From an uncultured Bacteroides sp. (GTDB taxonomy: Bacteria > Bacteroidota > Bacteroidia > Bacteroidales > Bacteroidaceae): a stretch of 64,000 nt of DNA. The translations under genes and the position numbers were made by a program. The stretch is taken from NCBI GenBank assembly GCA_900552645.1, contig USAN01000001.1, positions 558,001 to 622,000 on the forward strand, given 5' to 3'. Below are positions 8,344-16,859 of this stretch, in pieces; within the stretch, counting starts at the first letter, position 1; every line of letters starts with the position of its first letter. The notes below the pieces were generated by a model. The model made no database searches. It saw nothing but the letters and a program-made list of their open reading frames with translations, and had not been told where the DNA came from.

Positions 8344-9681
8344 GTGAAGACATTTAGAATTGGTGGAGTTCATCCGGCAGAAAATAAATTGTCCGCAGAC
8401 AAGGCTATCGAAACCCTTGCACTTCCAAAACAGGCTGTATTTCCTTTATCTCAGCATATCGGAGCACCTGCAATGGCTATCGTCAAGAAGGGTGATATAG
8501 TAAAAGTCGGCACAAAAATAGCCGAGGCAGGAGGTTTTGTTTCGGCTCCTATATTTTCATCTGTATCGGGTAAGGTAAATAAGATCGATGCCATTGTTGA
8601 TGCAACAGGTTATCGTAAACCTGCTATTTTTATAGATGTTGATGGTGATGAATGGGAAGAGACAATAGACCGTTCGGAAGACATCGTAAAGGAGTGTGAT
8701 TTTACTCCTGAAGAGATAGTTGCAAAAATAAAGAATGCCGGTGTTGTTGGTATGGGTGGTGCTTGTTTTCCTACTCATGTTAAATTATCTCCTCCTCCGG
8801 GATGCAAGGCAGAGTGTGTAATAATAAACGGTGTTGAATGTGAGCCATATCTTACTGCCGACTATCGCCTTATGATGGAAAAAGCCGATGAAGTGCTTAT
8901 TGGTGTAAGTTTACTTATGAAGGGTGCCAAAGTAACTAAAGGTTATATTGGTATTGAAAATAATAAACCTGAGGCTATTAAGTTACTTACAGAAAAAGCA
9001 ACATCTTATTCTGGCATTGAAATAGTTCCACTGAAGACTAAGTATCCTCAGGGCGGTGAAAAGCAGCTTATAGATGCTGTTATCTCACGCCAGGTTCCTG
9101 CTCCTCCTGCTATACCTATAAATGTAGGTGCAGTTGTACAGAACGTAGGTACTGCATATGCCGTGTACGAAGCTGTACAAAAGAATAAGCCTTTATTTGA
9201 AAGAATCGTTACTGTTACAGGAAAGTCAATTGCTTCTCCATCAAACTTTCTTACTCGTATGGGTACTCCTATGAGTCAGCTTATTGATGCTGCAGGTGGT
9301 ATGCCACAAGATACAGGAAAAGTTATTGGTGGCGGACCTATGATGGGTAAGGCTCTTATAAATACTGAAGTTCCTATATGTAAAGGTAGTTCGGGCGTAT
9401 TGCTTATGAACGACAAGGAGGCTAAGCGTTCACAGCCACAACCATGTATACGTTGTGCAAAATGTGTAAATGTTTGTCCTATGGGACTTGAACCTTTCTT
9501 GTTGGCTACTTTATCGGCAAACCAAGATTGGGAGAGAGTTGAAAAAGAAGATGTTATATCATGTATTGAATGCGGTTCATGCCAATTTACATGTCCTTCT
9601 CATCGTTATCTTCTAGATTACATTCGTCTAGGAAAAAATACGGTTGGCGGCATTATACGTGCACGAAATGCTAAAAAATAA
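8344..9681 (+). CDS. rnfC: Rnf complex NADH-binding subunit RnfC
   Basis: A 445-residue peripheral subunit that carries the NAD(H)/FMN site (GVVGMGGACFPTHVKL, residues 133-148, and NGVECEPYLTAD) and two C-terminal 4Fe-4S motifs (CIRCAKCVNVCP and CIECGSCQFTCP). An N-terminal biotinyl/lipoyl-like barrel with the GG(V)HP opening is typical. The start is GTG at 8344, 34 bases after rnfB. It exchanges electrons between NAD+ and the membrane subunits. Confidence 0.96.
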   Translation: MKTFRIGGVHPAENKLSADKAIETLALPKQAVFPLSQHIGAPAMAIVKKGDIVKVGTKIAEAGGFVSAPIFSSVSGKVNKIDAIVDATGYRKPAIFIDVDGDEWEETIDRSEDIVKECDFTPEEIVAKIKNAGVVGMGGACFPTHVKLSPPPGCKAECVIINGVECEPYLTADYRLMMEKADEVLIGVSLLMKGAKVTKGYIGIENNKPEAIKLLTEKATSYSGIEIVPLKTKYPQGGEKQLIDAVISRQVPAPPAIPINVGAVVQNVGTAYAVYEAVQKNKPLFERIVTVTGKSIASPSNFLTRMGTPMSQLIDAAGGMPQDTGKVIGGGPMMGKALINTEVPICKGSSGVLLMNDKEAKRSQPQPCIRCAKCVNVCPMGLEPFLLATLSANQDWERVEKEDVISCIECGSCQFTCPSHRYLLDYIRLGKNTVGGIIRARNAKK

Positions 9682-9692
9682 TTCGACAAAAT

Positions 9693-10700
9693 ATGGCTAA
9701 TAAATTAATAGTATCATTATCACCTCATGTACACAGTGGAGACAGTGTACAGAAAAATATGTATGGGGTGTTGATTGCATTGATACCGGCATTGCTCGTA
9801 TCTTTATTTGCTTTTGGAATAGGGGCTGCAATTGTTACTGTCACTTCGGTGGCAGCCTGTGTCTTTTTTGAGTGGGCAATAAACAAGTTTATGCTTAAGC
9901 AGCAAAGTTGTACTATATGCGATGGATCGGCAGTAATAACAGGTATATTGCTTGCATTCAACCTTCCTTCAAATCTTCCTTTGTGGATTATCATAATAGG
10001 TGCACTTGTTGCTATAGGTATTGGAAAAATGACGTTTGGAGGGCTAGGATGCAATCCTTTCAATCCTGCTTTGGTAGGTCGTGTGTTTTTACTTATCTCT
10101 TTTCCGGTACAGATGACAAGCTGGCCTAAGGTTGGACAGCTTACATCTTATCTTGACGCTCAGACAGGAGCGACTCCTTTGGCTATAATGAAAGAGGCTA
10201 TAAAGAGTGGAGATGCTTCTATTTTGAGTAAACTACCAGAAGGTCTTAGCATGTTTATAGGTATTCCTAATGATATAAATATGGGTGCAGGTTCGTTAGG
10301 CGAGATCAGTGCTGCAGCTCTTATAATCGGACTTCTTTATATGTTGGTGAAAAAAATTATAAGCTGGCACATTCCTGTATCAATATTAGGTACTGTATTC
10401 CTATTTGCGGGTTTGATGAATCTTGCAGACCCTATATATGCATCACCTTTTGCGGTACTTTGCAGCGGAGGTTTAATGCTTGGTGCAATATTTATGGCAA
10501 CAGATTATGTTACTTCTCCAATGACTCACAAAGGAATGATCATATATGGTATTGCCATAGGTTTCCTTACAGTTGTTATCCGTAATTTCGGGGCATATCC
10601 AGAAGGTATGTCGTTTGCTATTCTTATTATGAATGCATTCACTCCATTAATTAATACTTATTGTAAACCAAAAAGATTTGGGGAGGTTGTAAAGAAATGA
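9693..10700 (+). CDS. rnfD: Rnf complex membrane flavoprotein RnfD
   Basis: A 335-residue integral membrane subunit with about nine or ten helices. The covalent FMN site is T161 in the motif TGATP (family consensus SGAT). The conserved GGLGCNPFNPALVGR loop is present. In known Rnf and Nqr complexes this subunit forms part of the ion channel with RnfA and RnfE. Its stop overlaps the rnfG start by four bases (ATGA), which suggests translational coupling. Confidence 0.96.
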   Translation: MANKLIVSLSPHVHSGDSVQKNMYGVLIALIPALLVSLFAFGIGAAIVTVTSVAACVFFEWAINKFMLKQQSCTICDGSAVITGILLAFNLPSNLPLWIIIIGALVAIGIGKMTFGGLGCNPFNPALVGRVFLLISFPVQMTSWPKVGQLTSYLDAQTGATPLAIMKEAIKSGDASILSKLPEGLSMFIGIPNDINMGAGSLGEISAAALIIGLLYMLVKKIISWHIPVSILGTVFLFAGLMNLADPIYASPFAVLCSGGLMLGAIFMATDYVTSPMTHKGMIIYGIAIGFLTVVIRNFGAYPEGMSFAILIMNAFTPLINTYCKPKRFGEVVKK

Positions 10701-11314
10701 AAAAGCTTGAATCATCTTTAAAGAATATGGTTATTGTACTGACTAGCGTCACTGTGATAGCCGGCGGTTTACTTGGATATGTAAACGAGCTTACTCAGGA
10801 ACCTATTGCTCAGGCAAATGCCAAGGCATTAAGCGCGGCAATAGAAACTGTGGTTCCTGGATTCGACAATAATCCTGCGGCCAATCCCGAAACTATTGAC
10901 CTTGACGGAAGTTCATATAAAATTTACAAGGCAACAAAAAACGGTGAATTTATAGGAGCAGCTGTCGAATCTTCGGCAAATGGATTTGGTGGTAAGATTT
11001 CGGTTCTTGTAGGATTTGACAAGGAAGGAAATATAATTGACTACTCTCTTTTAAGCCATGCCGAGACTCCGGGTCTTGGATCTAAGGCAGCCGATTGGTT
11101 CAAAAAGGGAAATAAAGGAGATATTACCGGAATGAATCCTGGTACGAAAGCACTTATAGTAACGAAAGATGGAGGTCAGGTCGATGCAATTACCGCATCT
11201 ACCATAACTTCAAGAGCATTTCTTACTGCTGTCAATAATGCTTATGCGGCTTATAACGGACAGCATGTAGATGGAAATACAAGTGCTACAAGTAAAGAAA
11301 GTAAAACTAATTAA
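10697..11314 (+). CDS. rnfG: Rnf complex covalent-FMN subunit RnfG
   Basis: A 205-residue protein with one N-terminal membrane anchor (residues 10-30) and an extracytoplasmic FMN-binding domain. FMN is expected on T169 in the motif DAITASTITSRA. ETPGLGSKAADW is the usual conserved block. It transfers electrons between RnfD and the other redox centres. Confidence 0.95.
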   Translation: MKKLESSLKNMVIVLTSVTVIAGGLLGYVNELTQEPIAQANAKALSAAIETVVPGFDNNPAANPETIDLDGSSYKIYKATKNGEFIGAAVESSANGFGGKISVLVGFDKEGNIIDYSLLSHAETPGLGSKAADWFKKGNKGDITGMNPGTKALIVTKDGGQVDAITASTITSRAFLTAVNNAYAAYNGQHVDGNTSATSKESKTN

Positions 11315-11328
11315 TTAAAAAGTGAGTT

Positions 11329-11913
11329 ATGAATAATTTCAAGATATTAATGAACGGGATCGTAAAAGAAAACCCAACGTTCGTACTCCTTTTAGGAATG
11401 TGTCCTACACTTGGAACCACATCGTCTGCTATAAACGGTATGGGTATGGGACTAGCTACCATGTTTGTGCTTATATGTTCCAACGTGGTTATATCTTCAA
11501 TAAAGAATTTAATTCCTGATATGGTACGTATCCCAGCATTCATTGTTGTAATTGCGTCATTCGTGACGTTATTGCAGATGATAATGCAAGCATATGTTCC
11601 TGGATTATATGCTACGTTAGGCTTGTTTATCCCGTTAATTGTGGTTAACTGTATTTTGCTGGGACGTGCCGAATCGTTTGCTGCAAAAAATGGTCCGCTT
11701 CCATCTTTATTTGATGGTTTAGGCATGGGACTAGGATTTACTTTGGCACTTACAATCCTTGGTGGTGTACGTGAATTCTTAGGAACAGGTAAAATATTTG
11801 ATATTGCAATAATGTCCGAACAATATGGCATGCTTATATTCGTTCTGGCTCCCGGCGCATTTATTGCCTTGGGGTATTTAATTGCAATCGTTGATAAACT
11901 TAAAAAAGCATAA
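11329..11913 (+). CDS. rnfE: Rnf complex membrane subunit RnfE
   Basis: A 194-residue protein with six membrane helices, opening with NGIVKENPTFVLLLGMCPTL, the family signature that places a cysteine in the membrane near an Fe-S centre shared with RnfA. The conserved GxGFTLALTILGGVREFLGTG block is present. It starts 14 bases after rnfG. Confidence 0.95.
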   Translation: MNNFKILMNGIVKENPTFVLLLGMCPTLGTTSSAINGMGMGLATMFVLICSNVVISSIKNLIPDMVRIPAFIVVIASFVTLLQMIMQAYVPGLYATLGLFIPLIVVNCILLGRAESFAAKNGPLPSLFDGLGMGLGFTLALTILGGVREFLGTGKIFDIAIMSEQYGMLIFVLAPGAFIALGYLIAIVDKLKKA

Positions 11914-11931
11914 CCCTAAAAATATATAGAT

Positions 11932-12534
11932 ATGGAATATTTACTGATATTTATCACAGCTATATTTGTAAACAATGTAGTGTTGTCTCAGTTCTTGGGT
12001 ATATGTCCGTTCTTAGGGGTTTCCAAGAAGATAGAAACAGCAATGGGTATGGGTGCGGCAGTAACATTCGTACTTACAATTGCTACTATAGTAACTTATT
12101 TGATACAGAAATTTGTACTTGATGCTTTCGGATTAGGATATTTGCAAACTATTGCATTTATTCTTGTAATAGCAGCATTGGTCCAGATGGTAGAAATTAT
12201 ACTAAAGAAAGTATCGCCTGCACTTTATCAGGCACTTGGAGTATTCTTACCATTGATAACAACAAATTGCTGTATTCTTGGTGTGGCTATTCTTGTAATT
12301 CAGAAAGATTATGATTTGCTTACAGGTGTAATATATGCTTTTTCTACAGCTATTGGTTTTGCTTTGTCTATGGTATTGTTTGCCGGTATACGCGAACAGC
12401 TTAGTTTAGTAAATGTACCTAAAGGTATGCGCGGAACTTCTATTGCTTTGGTTACAGCTGGGTTACTTGCTATGGCATTCATGGGATTTTCGGGTGTAGA
12501 TAAAGGATTATCTGTTCTTTTCGGACTTGAATAG
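11932..12534 (+). CDS. rnfA: Rnf complex membrane subunit RnfA
   Basis: A 200-residue, six-helix protein homologous to RnfE and inverted in the membrane relative to it. NNVVLSQFLGICPFLGVSKK carries the conserved cysteine, and LPLITTNCCILGVAI the second conserved Cys pair. It is the last rnf gene and is followed by a terminator. Confidence 0.96.
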   Translation: MEYLLIFITAIFVNNVVLSQFLGICPFLGVSKKIETAMGMGAAVTFVLTIATIVTYLIQKFVLDAFGLGYLQTIAFILVIAALVQMVEIILKKVSPALYQALGVFLPLITTNCCILGVAILVIQKDYDLLTGVIYAFSTAIGFALSMVLFAGIREQLSLVNVPKGMRGTSIALVTAGLLAMAFMGFSGVDKGLSVLFGLE

Positions 12535-12560
12535 AATTATTTTAAAATTATAAAAATATA

Positions 12561-12597
12561 AATAGGAGCTATCATAAAGATAGTTCCTATTTTTTAT
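12561..12597 (+). terminator. Terminator of the rnf operon
   Basis: A 13-bp stem with one G-U pair (aataggagctatc 12561-12573 / gatagttcctatt 12579-12591) is followed by a T-run. Confidence 0.88.
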
Positions 12598-12622
12598 AAG
12601 CATATTTATACTTATTTTTTTA

Positions 12623-12651
12623 TTGTATTTTTAAATTTATACTTATTTTTG
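12623..12651 (+). promoter_or_regulatory. Promoter for galE
   Basis: TTG (12623-12625), 18 bases and TATTTTTG (12644-12651) match the Bacteroidetes consensus. The leader to the galE ATG would be about 63 bases. Confidence 0.6.
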
Positions 12652-12720
12652 CAAATAATGTTATGTAAGCTTCTAATAATAGCCTCTGATGGCAACCTCT
12701 TATAAAACGAAATAAATAAT

Positions 12721-13755
12721 ATGAAGAAAAGAATTTTAGTAACTGGCGGAACCGGTTATATAGGCTCTCATACCGTAGTTGAATTACAGAACAATGGATA
12801 TGAAGTCATAATAATAGATAATTTATCGAATTCAAGAGCAGATGTGGTTGATAATATTGAAAAAATATCTGGCATTCGTCCTGTATTCGAAAAAATAGAC
12901 TGTCTTGACTATGAAGGTCTTAATGGATTATTCACTAAATATAAAGGAATAAAAGGCATAATACATTTTGCTGCCAGCAAGGCAGTTGGAGAATCTGTTC
13001 AGAAGCCTTTACTTTATTATAGAAACAATATTGTATCTCTTATTAATTTATTGGAACTTATGCCAAAGCATGGTGTAGAAGGCATTATATTCTCTTCTTC
13101 ATGTACTGTATATGGTCAGCCCGATATATTGCCTGTAACAGAAGATGCTCCTATAAAGAAAGCTGAATCTCCATATGGTAATACTAAGCAGATAAACGAA
13201 GAGATTATTCACGATACAATTGCATCCGGTTCGCCTATAAATGCAATTCTGCTTCGTTATTTTAATCCAATAGGTGCTCATCCTACAGCTTTGCTTGGTG
13301 AATTGCCAAATGGCGTACCACAGAATTTGATTCCATTCCTTACTCAGACAGCAATGGGTATACGCGAAAAATTAAGTGTATTTGGCGATGATTACAATAC
13401 TCCTGACGGTTCTTGTATACGTGACTATATAAATGTAGTAGATCTTGCTAAAGCACATGTTGTAGCAATGAACAGACTTCTAGATAAGAAACAGCTAGAT
13501 AAAGTAGAAGTATTTAATATTGGTACAGGTAGAGGATTATCTGTTCTTGAGCTTATTAAGGCTTTCGAATCTTCTACAGGAGTTAAGCTCAATTATCAAA
13601 TAACCGGTCGTCGTGAAGGTGATATTGAACAGGTTTGGGCAAATCCTGAAAAAGCGAATGATGTTTTAGGATGGAAAGCAGAAACAAGTATAGAAGATAC
13701 ATTGAAATCTGCTTGGAACTGGCAGCTTAAGCTTAGAGAAAAGGGGATACAATAA
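12721..13755 (+). CDS. galE: UDP-glucose 4-epimerase
   Basis: A 344-residue short-chain dehydrogenase/reductase family epimerase that interconverts UDP-glucose and UDP-galactose. The NAD-binding GGTGYIGSHT (residues 8-17), the Ser of SSSCTVYG and the YGNTK active-site motif (Y-x-x-x-K) are intact, as are RYFNPIGAHP and GDDYNTPDGSCIRDYI. It has its own promoter after the rnf terminator. The rnfA-galE neighbourhood is conserved in Bacteroides by memory of those genomes; no functional link is known. Confidence 0.96.
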   Translation: MKKRILVTGGTGYIGSHTVVELQNNGYEVIIIDNLSNSRADVVDNIEKISGIRPVFEKIDCLDYEGLNGLFTKYKGIKGIIHFAASKAVGESVQKPLLYYRNNIVSLINLLELMPKHGVEGIIFSSSCTVYGQPDILPVTEDAPIKKAESPYGNTKQINEEIIHDTIASGSPINAILLRYFNPIGAHPTALLGELPNGVPQNLIPFLTQTAMGIREKLSVFGDDYNTPDGSCIRDYINVVDLAKAHVVAMNRLLDKKQLDKVEVFNIGTGRGLSVLELIKAFESSTGVKLNYQITGRREGDIEQVWANPEKANDVLGWKAETSIEDTLKSAWNWQLKLREKGIQ

Positions 13756-13792
13756 TATTGATAACGTTATTTAACATACTAAATATAAACAA

Positions 13793-13820
13793 TTGCGTCT
13801 TTAAAGACGTTTTATATATG
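13793..13820 (+). promoter_or_regulatory. Putative promoter of the small RNA, overlapping a palindrome
   Basis: TTG (13793-13795), 17 bases and TATATATG (13813-13820) are close to the TTG/TAnnTTTG consensus. The spacer contains the 14-bp perfect palindrome cgtctttaaagacg (13796-13809), which could be an operator or a weak galE terminator. Confidence 0.4.
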
Positions 13821-13825
13821 CAAAT

Positions 13826-13984
13826 AACCTGAAACCTCTATTGGATATGCGAATACCTAGAAGATGGTAGTTATGTTCCTCAAGACATAGAGCAGGTTAA
13901 AAAATTGCATAGTAGTTTTGTCGTGTTTTATTTTGTGTTTGTGTTGTGACTATCCTCCTACGTGAGTCGGGGGATAGTCTTTTA
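13826..13984 (+). ncRNA. Candidate small RNA, about 155-160 nt
   Basis: Three signals line up in a 357-base gene-free region. The predicted transcription start (about 13826) falls exactly on the 5' strand of a helix AACCTG(aaac)CTCTAT (13826-13841) that pairs with ATAGAGCAGGTT (13887-13898). A sub-hairpin AATACC/GGTAgTT (about 13852-13872) lies inside. A U-rich single-stranded linker then leads to a strong intrinsic terminator at 13948-13984. No open frame of note is present. It could be a trans-acting sRNA; it might instead be a processed 3' UTR of galE. I do not recognise it as a named RNA family. Confidence 0.5.
13948..13984 (+). terminator. Strong terminator at the end of the candidate small RNA
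   Basis: Stem gactatcctcc (13948-13958) / gggggatagtc (13969-13979), one G-U pair, followed by tttt. Confidence 0.88.
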
Positions 13985-14031
13985 ATTTATAACATTCAGA
14001 GCCCTTTTAAATTACTTATTATATCATAAAC

Positions 14032-14073
14032 AAAACTTCCTATAATTACCATATATTAAGTAATTATAGGAAG
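14032..14073 (-). terminator. Terminator of the phosphate transport operon
   Basis: A 14-bp perfect stem (cttcctataattac 14036-14049 / gtaattataggaag 14060-14073) is followed on the minus strand by a T-rich tract (ttttgttt). It lies 40 bases after the transporter stop codon. Confidence 0.8.
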
Positions 14074-14112
14074 CTTAGATATATAATTTTGTAATATTAT
14101 TAAAATAGATAC

Positions 14113-15132
14113 TTAGAATAGTAAGTAATCAAGTATATAAAATATTATAGCAGCCATAAAAGCACTTGCAGGAATAGTAAGAATCCAAGCTATCATAAGT
14201 CTCATAGTCATTCCCCATCTTACAGCCGATAGACGCTTTGTGGCGCCAACACCTATAATAGCACCTGTAATGGTATGAGTAGTACTTACGGGTATCTTTA
14301 AATATTCTGTAAGGTACAGAGTAAGTGCACCTGCAGTTTCGGCTACCATTCCTTCTAACGGAGTTACCTTAGTTATTCTGGTACCCATAGTTTTGATTAT
14401 TCTCCATCCTCCAGATAGTGTGCCCAGAGATATCATCGTAAAGCATGAAAACGCTACCCAATCCGGCAAATCGTTTATGCTTCTTATTCCCATTCCTATA
14501 CCAAGTGGATGAGCCGCAATCATTGCAGCAGCAAGTATACCTATTACTTTCTGAGAATCATTTAGCCCATGACCAATGCTGAACAAAGCAGAAGATACAA
14601 GTTGCAGTCTCTTGAACCAACATTCTGCCTTATGAGGATTAGCCCTTTTGCATCCATACAATACAGCCAGAGTAAAGAAGAAAGCTATAATCATACCAAT
14701 GAGGGGTGCAAGTACTATAAAAAGAATAATTTTCAGTATAATAGCACTCTGTATTGCACCGAATCCACTTCCTACTATGGCTGCACCGGCAAAACCTCCT
14801 ATAAGTGTCTGTGACGAAGATGAAGGAATACCTTTCCACCAAGTAAAGAGATTCCATATTATTGCGGCAATAAGTCCTGCAAGAATTATCGGAAGTGTTA
14901 TGAACTGCTCATACACAGTCTTTGATACAGTATTTGCTATACCAAATTCTCCTATTATATACTTTGCAATGAAGAAAGCAATGAAGTTGAATACAGCTGC
15001 CCATACTACTGCCTGAAGAGGTGTCAAGACTTTAGTTGATATTATAGTGGCAATGGAATTTGCTGCATCGTGAAATCCGTTTATATAGTCGAATACTAAT
15101 CCAAGAATTATTATAATTATTAATAGTTCCAT
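14113..15132 (-). CDS. pit: Low-affinity inorganic phosphate transporter (Pit family)
   Basis: A 339-residue PHO4-family membrane protein. Both family signature repeats are seen: near the N-terminus FDYINGFHDAANSIATIIST and the matching GHGLNDSQKVIGIL in the second half, with SSSQTLIGGFAGAAI and STTHTITGAIIGVG as the paired loop motifs. It couples phosphate uptake to a cation. The gene follows the DUF47/PhoU-like gene with a five-base gap, the standard Pit partner arrangement. Confidence 0.92.
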   Translation of the reverse strand: MELLIIIIILGLVFDYINGFHDAANSIATIISTKVLTPLQAVVWAAVFNFIAFFIAKYIIGEFGIANTVSKTVYEQFITLPIILAGLIAAIIWNLFTWWKGIPSSSSQTLIGGFAGAAIVGSGFGAIQSAIILKIILFIVLAPLIGMIIAFFFTLAVLYGCKRANPHKAECWFKRLQLVSSALFSIGHGLNDSQKVIGILAAAMIAAHPLGIGMGIRSINDLPDWVAFSCFTMISLGTLSGGWRIIKTMGTRITKVTPLEGMVAETAGALTLYLTEYLKIPVSTTHTITGAIIGVGATKRLSAVRWGMTMRLMIAWILTIPASAFMAAIIFYILDYLLF

Positions 15133-15137
15133 ATAGC

Positions 15138-15785
15138 TCAGGCGTATTTTACGATAATAGTCTTTATTGCCTTACCAACTCTTTCGGCAGCATCGGTTGT
15201 TTTTTCAAGCTCGTAGGTTATCTCTTTTATCTTTATAAGTTCTATGGCATCTTTCTCCTTTTCGAAAAGTTTGGTTATAAAATTTTCATATACATCATCT
15301 GCCATATTTTCCAAATCATGCAATTGATGACAATATTCTTTAAGCTTTAGCGGACGTTTGCGTATGTATTCCAGTTCAATCATTGAACTTTTTATACATT
15401 TTGCATCTTTTACAATTATATCAGACAAATCAACAATCTTCTCCGAAATTGAGTTGGGATTATAGATCGCTATTTTCTTTGCACAGCTGTTTATACCATC
15501 TATCACATCATCTATATTACTGGCTAGATGATGAATATCTTCTCGATCGAAAGGAGTAATGAATGATTTACTCAACTCTTCAAAAATAGTTCTGTTAATC
15601 TGATCTCCAATTCTTTCTTTTTCCTTAATTTTTTTGTACAGTTCTATTCTCTCTTCCTGTTTATCACTCTTTATGCACTCCATCAAAAGGTCTGAAGCAA
15701 TAATTACTACATCAGACATCTGAGTTAGTAAAGGAAAGAACTTAGGCTCTTTGGGAGCGAATCTGCTGAAAAATGAATTTTTCAT
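15138..15785 (-). CDS. DUF47/PhoU-like phosphate transport regulator
   Basis: A 215-residue all-helical protein of the Pit accessory (DUF47, PhoU-like) family. Typical blocks are KEKERIGDQINRTIFEELSKSFITPFDREDIHHLASNIDDVIDGI and the E-x-x-x-D repeats that bind metal in PhoU-type bundles. It is the first gene of a two-gene unit with pit and is thought to control transporter activity. Confidence 0.92.
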   Translation of the reverse strand: MKNSFFSRFAPKEPKFFPLLTQMSDVVIIASDLLMECIKSDKQEERIELYKKIKEKERIGDQINRTIFEELSKSFITPFDREDIHHLASNIDDVIDGINSCAKKIAIYNPNSISEKIVDLSDIIVKDAKCIKSSMIELEYIRKRPLKLKEYCHQLHDLENMADDVYENFITKLFEKEKDAIELIKIKEITYELEKTTDAAERVGKAIKTIIVKYA

Positions 15786-15830
15786 ATTTTGATAATTATA
15801 AATATATGTTACAAATTAAAAATAAATATA

Positions 15831-15902
15831 AAAAAAGAGGGCGCTTTAAACTAAATTTAACACACATGAAAACAAAAATAAATAAATAGCTCCCTCTTTT
15901 TT
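15831..15902 (-). terminator. Long-loop inverted repeat, likely terminator after flxA
   Basis: Arms aaaaaagaggg (15831-15841) and ccctctttttt (15892-15902) form an 11-bp stem with a T-run on the minus strand after it. The ~50-base loop is unusually long for an intrinsic terminator. It lies 115 bases after the flxA stop and may also end transcripts on the plus strand. Confidence 0.45.
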
Positions 15903-15970
15903 AATATAAAGATACTCTGAAGAATATCTATTCCTGACATCACGTCGGTAAGTATTGTATCTTTATATTA
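15902..15970. repeat. 14-bp perfect inverted repeat in the hdr-flx 3' region
   Basis: Arms taatataaagatac (15902-15915) and gtatctttatatta (15957-15970) enclose a 41-base loop with a small GC hairpin (cctgac/gtcgg). A further partial copy (agtatctttatta) lies at about 16000-16012, and ttgcg-tttcgcaa forms another small hairpin near 15980. The region lies just past the flxA stop codon. Confidence 0.6.
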
Positions 15971-16016
15971 TGTTTCTTGCGTTTCGCAACGAAATTACAG
16001 TATCTTTATTACCCTC

Positions 16017-16859
16017 TTAATATTCGGGTGGTATATCATTAAGTTGTGCTTTAGTAAATACGGGTCCGTCTTTGCATACATATAATTTACCTACATTGCA
16101 TCGTCCACATTTTCCTACTCCGCACTTCATTCGGTTTTCTAGAGTTGTATAAATGTCATCGTCTCCGAATCCTAATGTCTTTAGTATAGGAAAGGTAAAT
16201 TTTATCATGATAGGAGGTCCGCATACTACAGCTATTGTATTTTCGGCAGATGGAGCAGTCTGTTCAAGGATGGTTGGTACAAAACCAACATTACCTTTCC
16301 AATCGGCTGTTTCTCCACCAGGATCTACTGTCGTTATCAAATTTACATCATCTCTCTCTTTCCATGTTTTAAGCTCATCTTTATATACAAGATCGGCTAC
16401 CGATTTTGCTCCATATATAATGGTAATATCTTTATAATCTTCACGTAAATCAAGAATATTCCATATAACGCATCGCATGGGTGGTAATGCAATTCCGCCA
16501 GCTATGAATATAATATTCTTTCCTTTCCACTTTTCTATAGGAAATGTGTTGCCGAAAGGCCCACGAAAGCCCATAGTATCTCCCTCTTCTAATTTTGATA
16601 ATGCTGAAGTAACCTTTCCTGCCTCTCTAAATGTACACTCTAAATAATCTTTACGAGTAGGCGAGGAGGCTATGCAGAAAGTACACTCTCCATAGCCGAA
16701 TGCCGAATATTCACCAAACTGTCCAGCTTTGAAACTGAAACGTGATGCAGCATCGCAATCTATAAATTTCAGTCTGAAAGTCTTAACTCCAGGTGCTTCT
16801 ACTGTGACCTTGTCAATAGTCATTATATTTGGAAGATATATGTTATCGTATTCACTCAT
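16017..16859 (-). CDS. flxA: FlxA-like NADH-oxidising flavoprotein subunit
   Basis: A 280-residue ferredoxin-NADP reductase-like protein, similar to PyrK and hydrogenase gamma subunits. An FAD-binding barrel (residues 15-100), an NAD(P) domain (FIAGGIALPPMRC, residues 118-130; VVCGPPIMI) and a C-terminal 2Fe-2S site (C246, C251, C254, C262) are visible. It should oxidise NADH and pass electrons to the Hdr core through FlxB-D. The start overlaps the flxB end by eight bases. The gene symbol follows the flxABCD-hdrABC naming from Desulfovibrio. Confidence 0.85.
   Translation of the reverse strand: MSEYDNIYLPNIMTIDKVTVEAPGVKTFRLKFIDCDAASRFSFKAGQFGEYSAFGYGECTFCIASSPTRKDYLECTFREAGKVTSALSKLEEGDTMGFRGPFGNTFPIEKWKGKNIIFIAGGIALPPMRCVIWNILDLREDYKDITIIYGAKSVADLVYKDELKTWKERDDVNLITTVDPGGETADWKGNVGFVPTILEQTAPSAENTIAVVCGPPIMIKFTFPILKTLGFGDDDIYTTLENRMKCGVGKCGRCNVGKLYVCKDGPVFTKAQLNDIPPEY

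Noticed and set aside
11307..11831. 174-residue frame opposite rnfE
   Set aside because: It is the antisense shadow of a well-recognised gene; its Ile/Pro/Thr-rich composition comes from the complementary codons and it lacks any family motif.
13796..13809. Palindrome cgtctttaaagacg as the galE terminator
   Set aside because: No loop and only a short T-run; it overlaps a promoter-like sequence, so a regulatory role for the small RNA fits at least as well.
16153..16437. 94-residue frame opposite flxA
   Set aside because: Reverse shadow of the NAD-binding domain of flxA; no promoter or family features.
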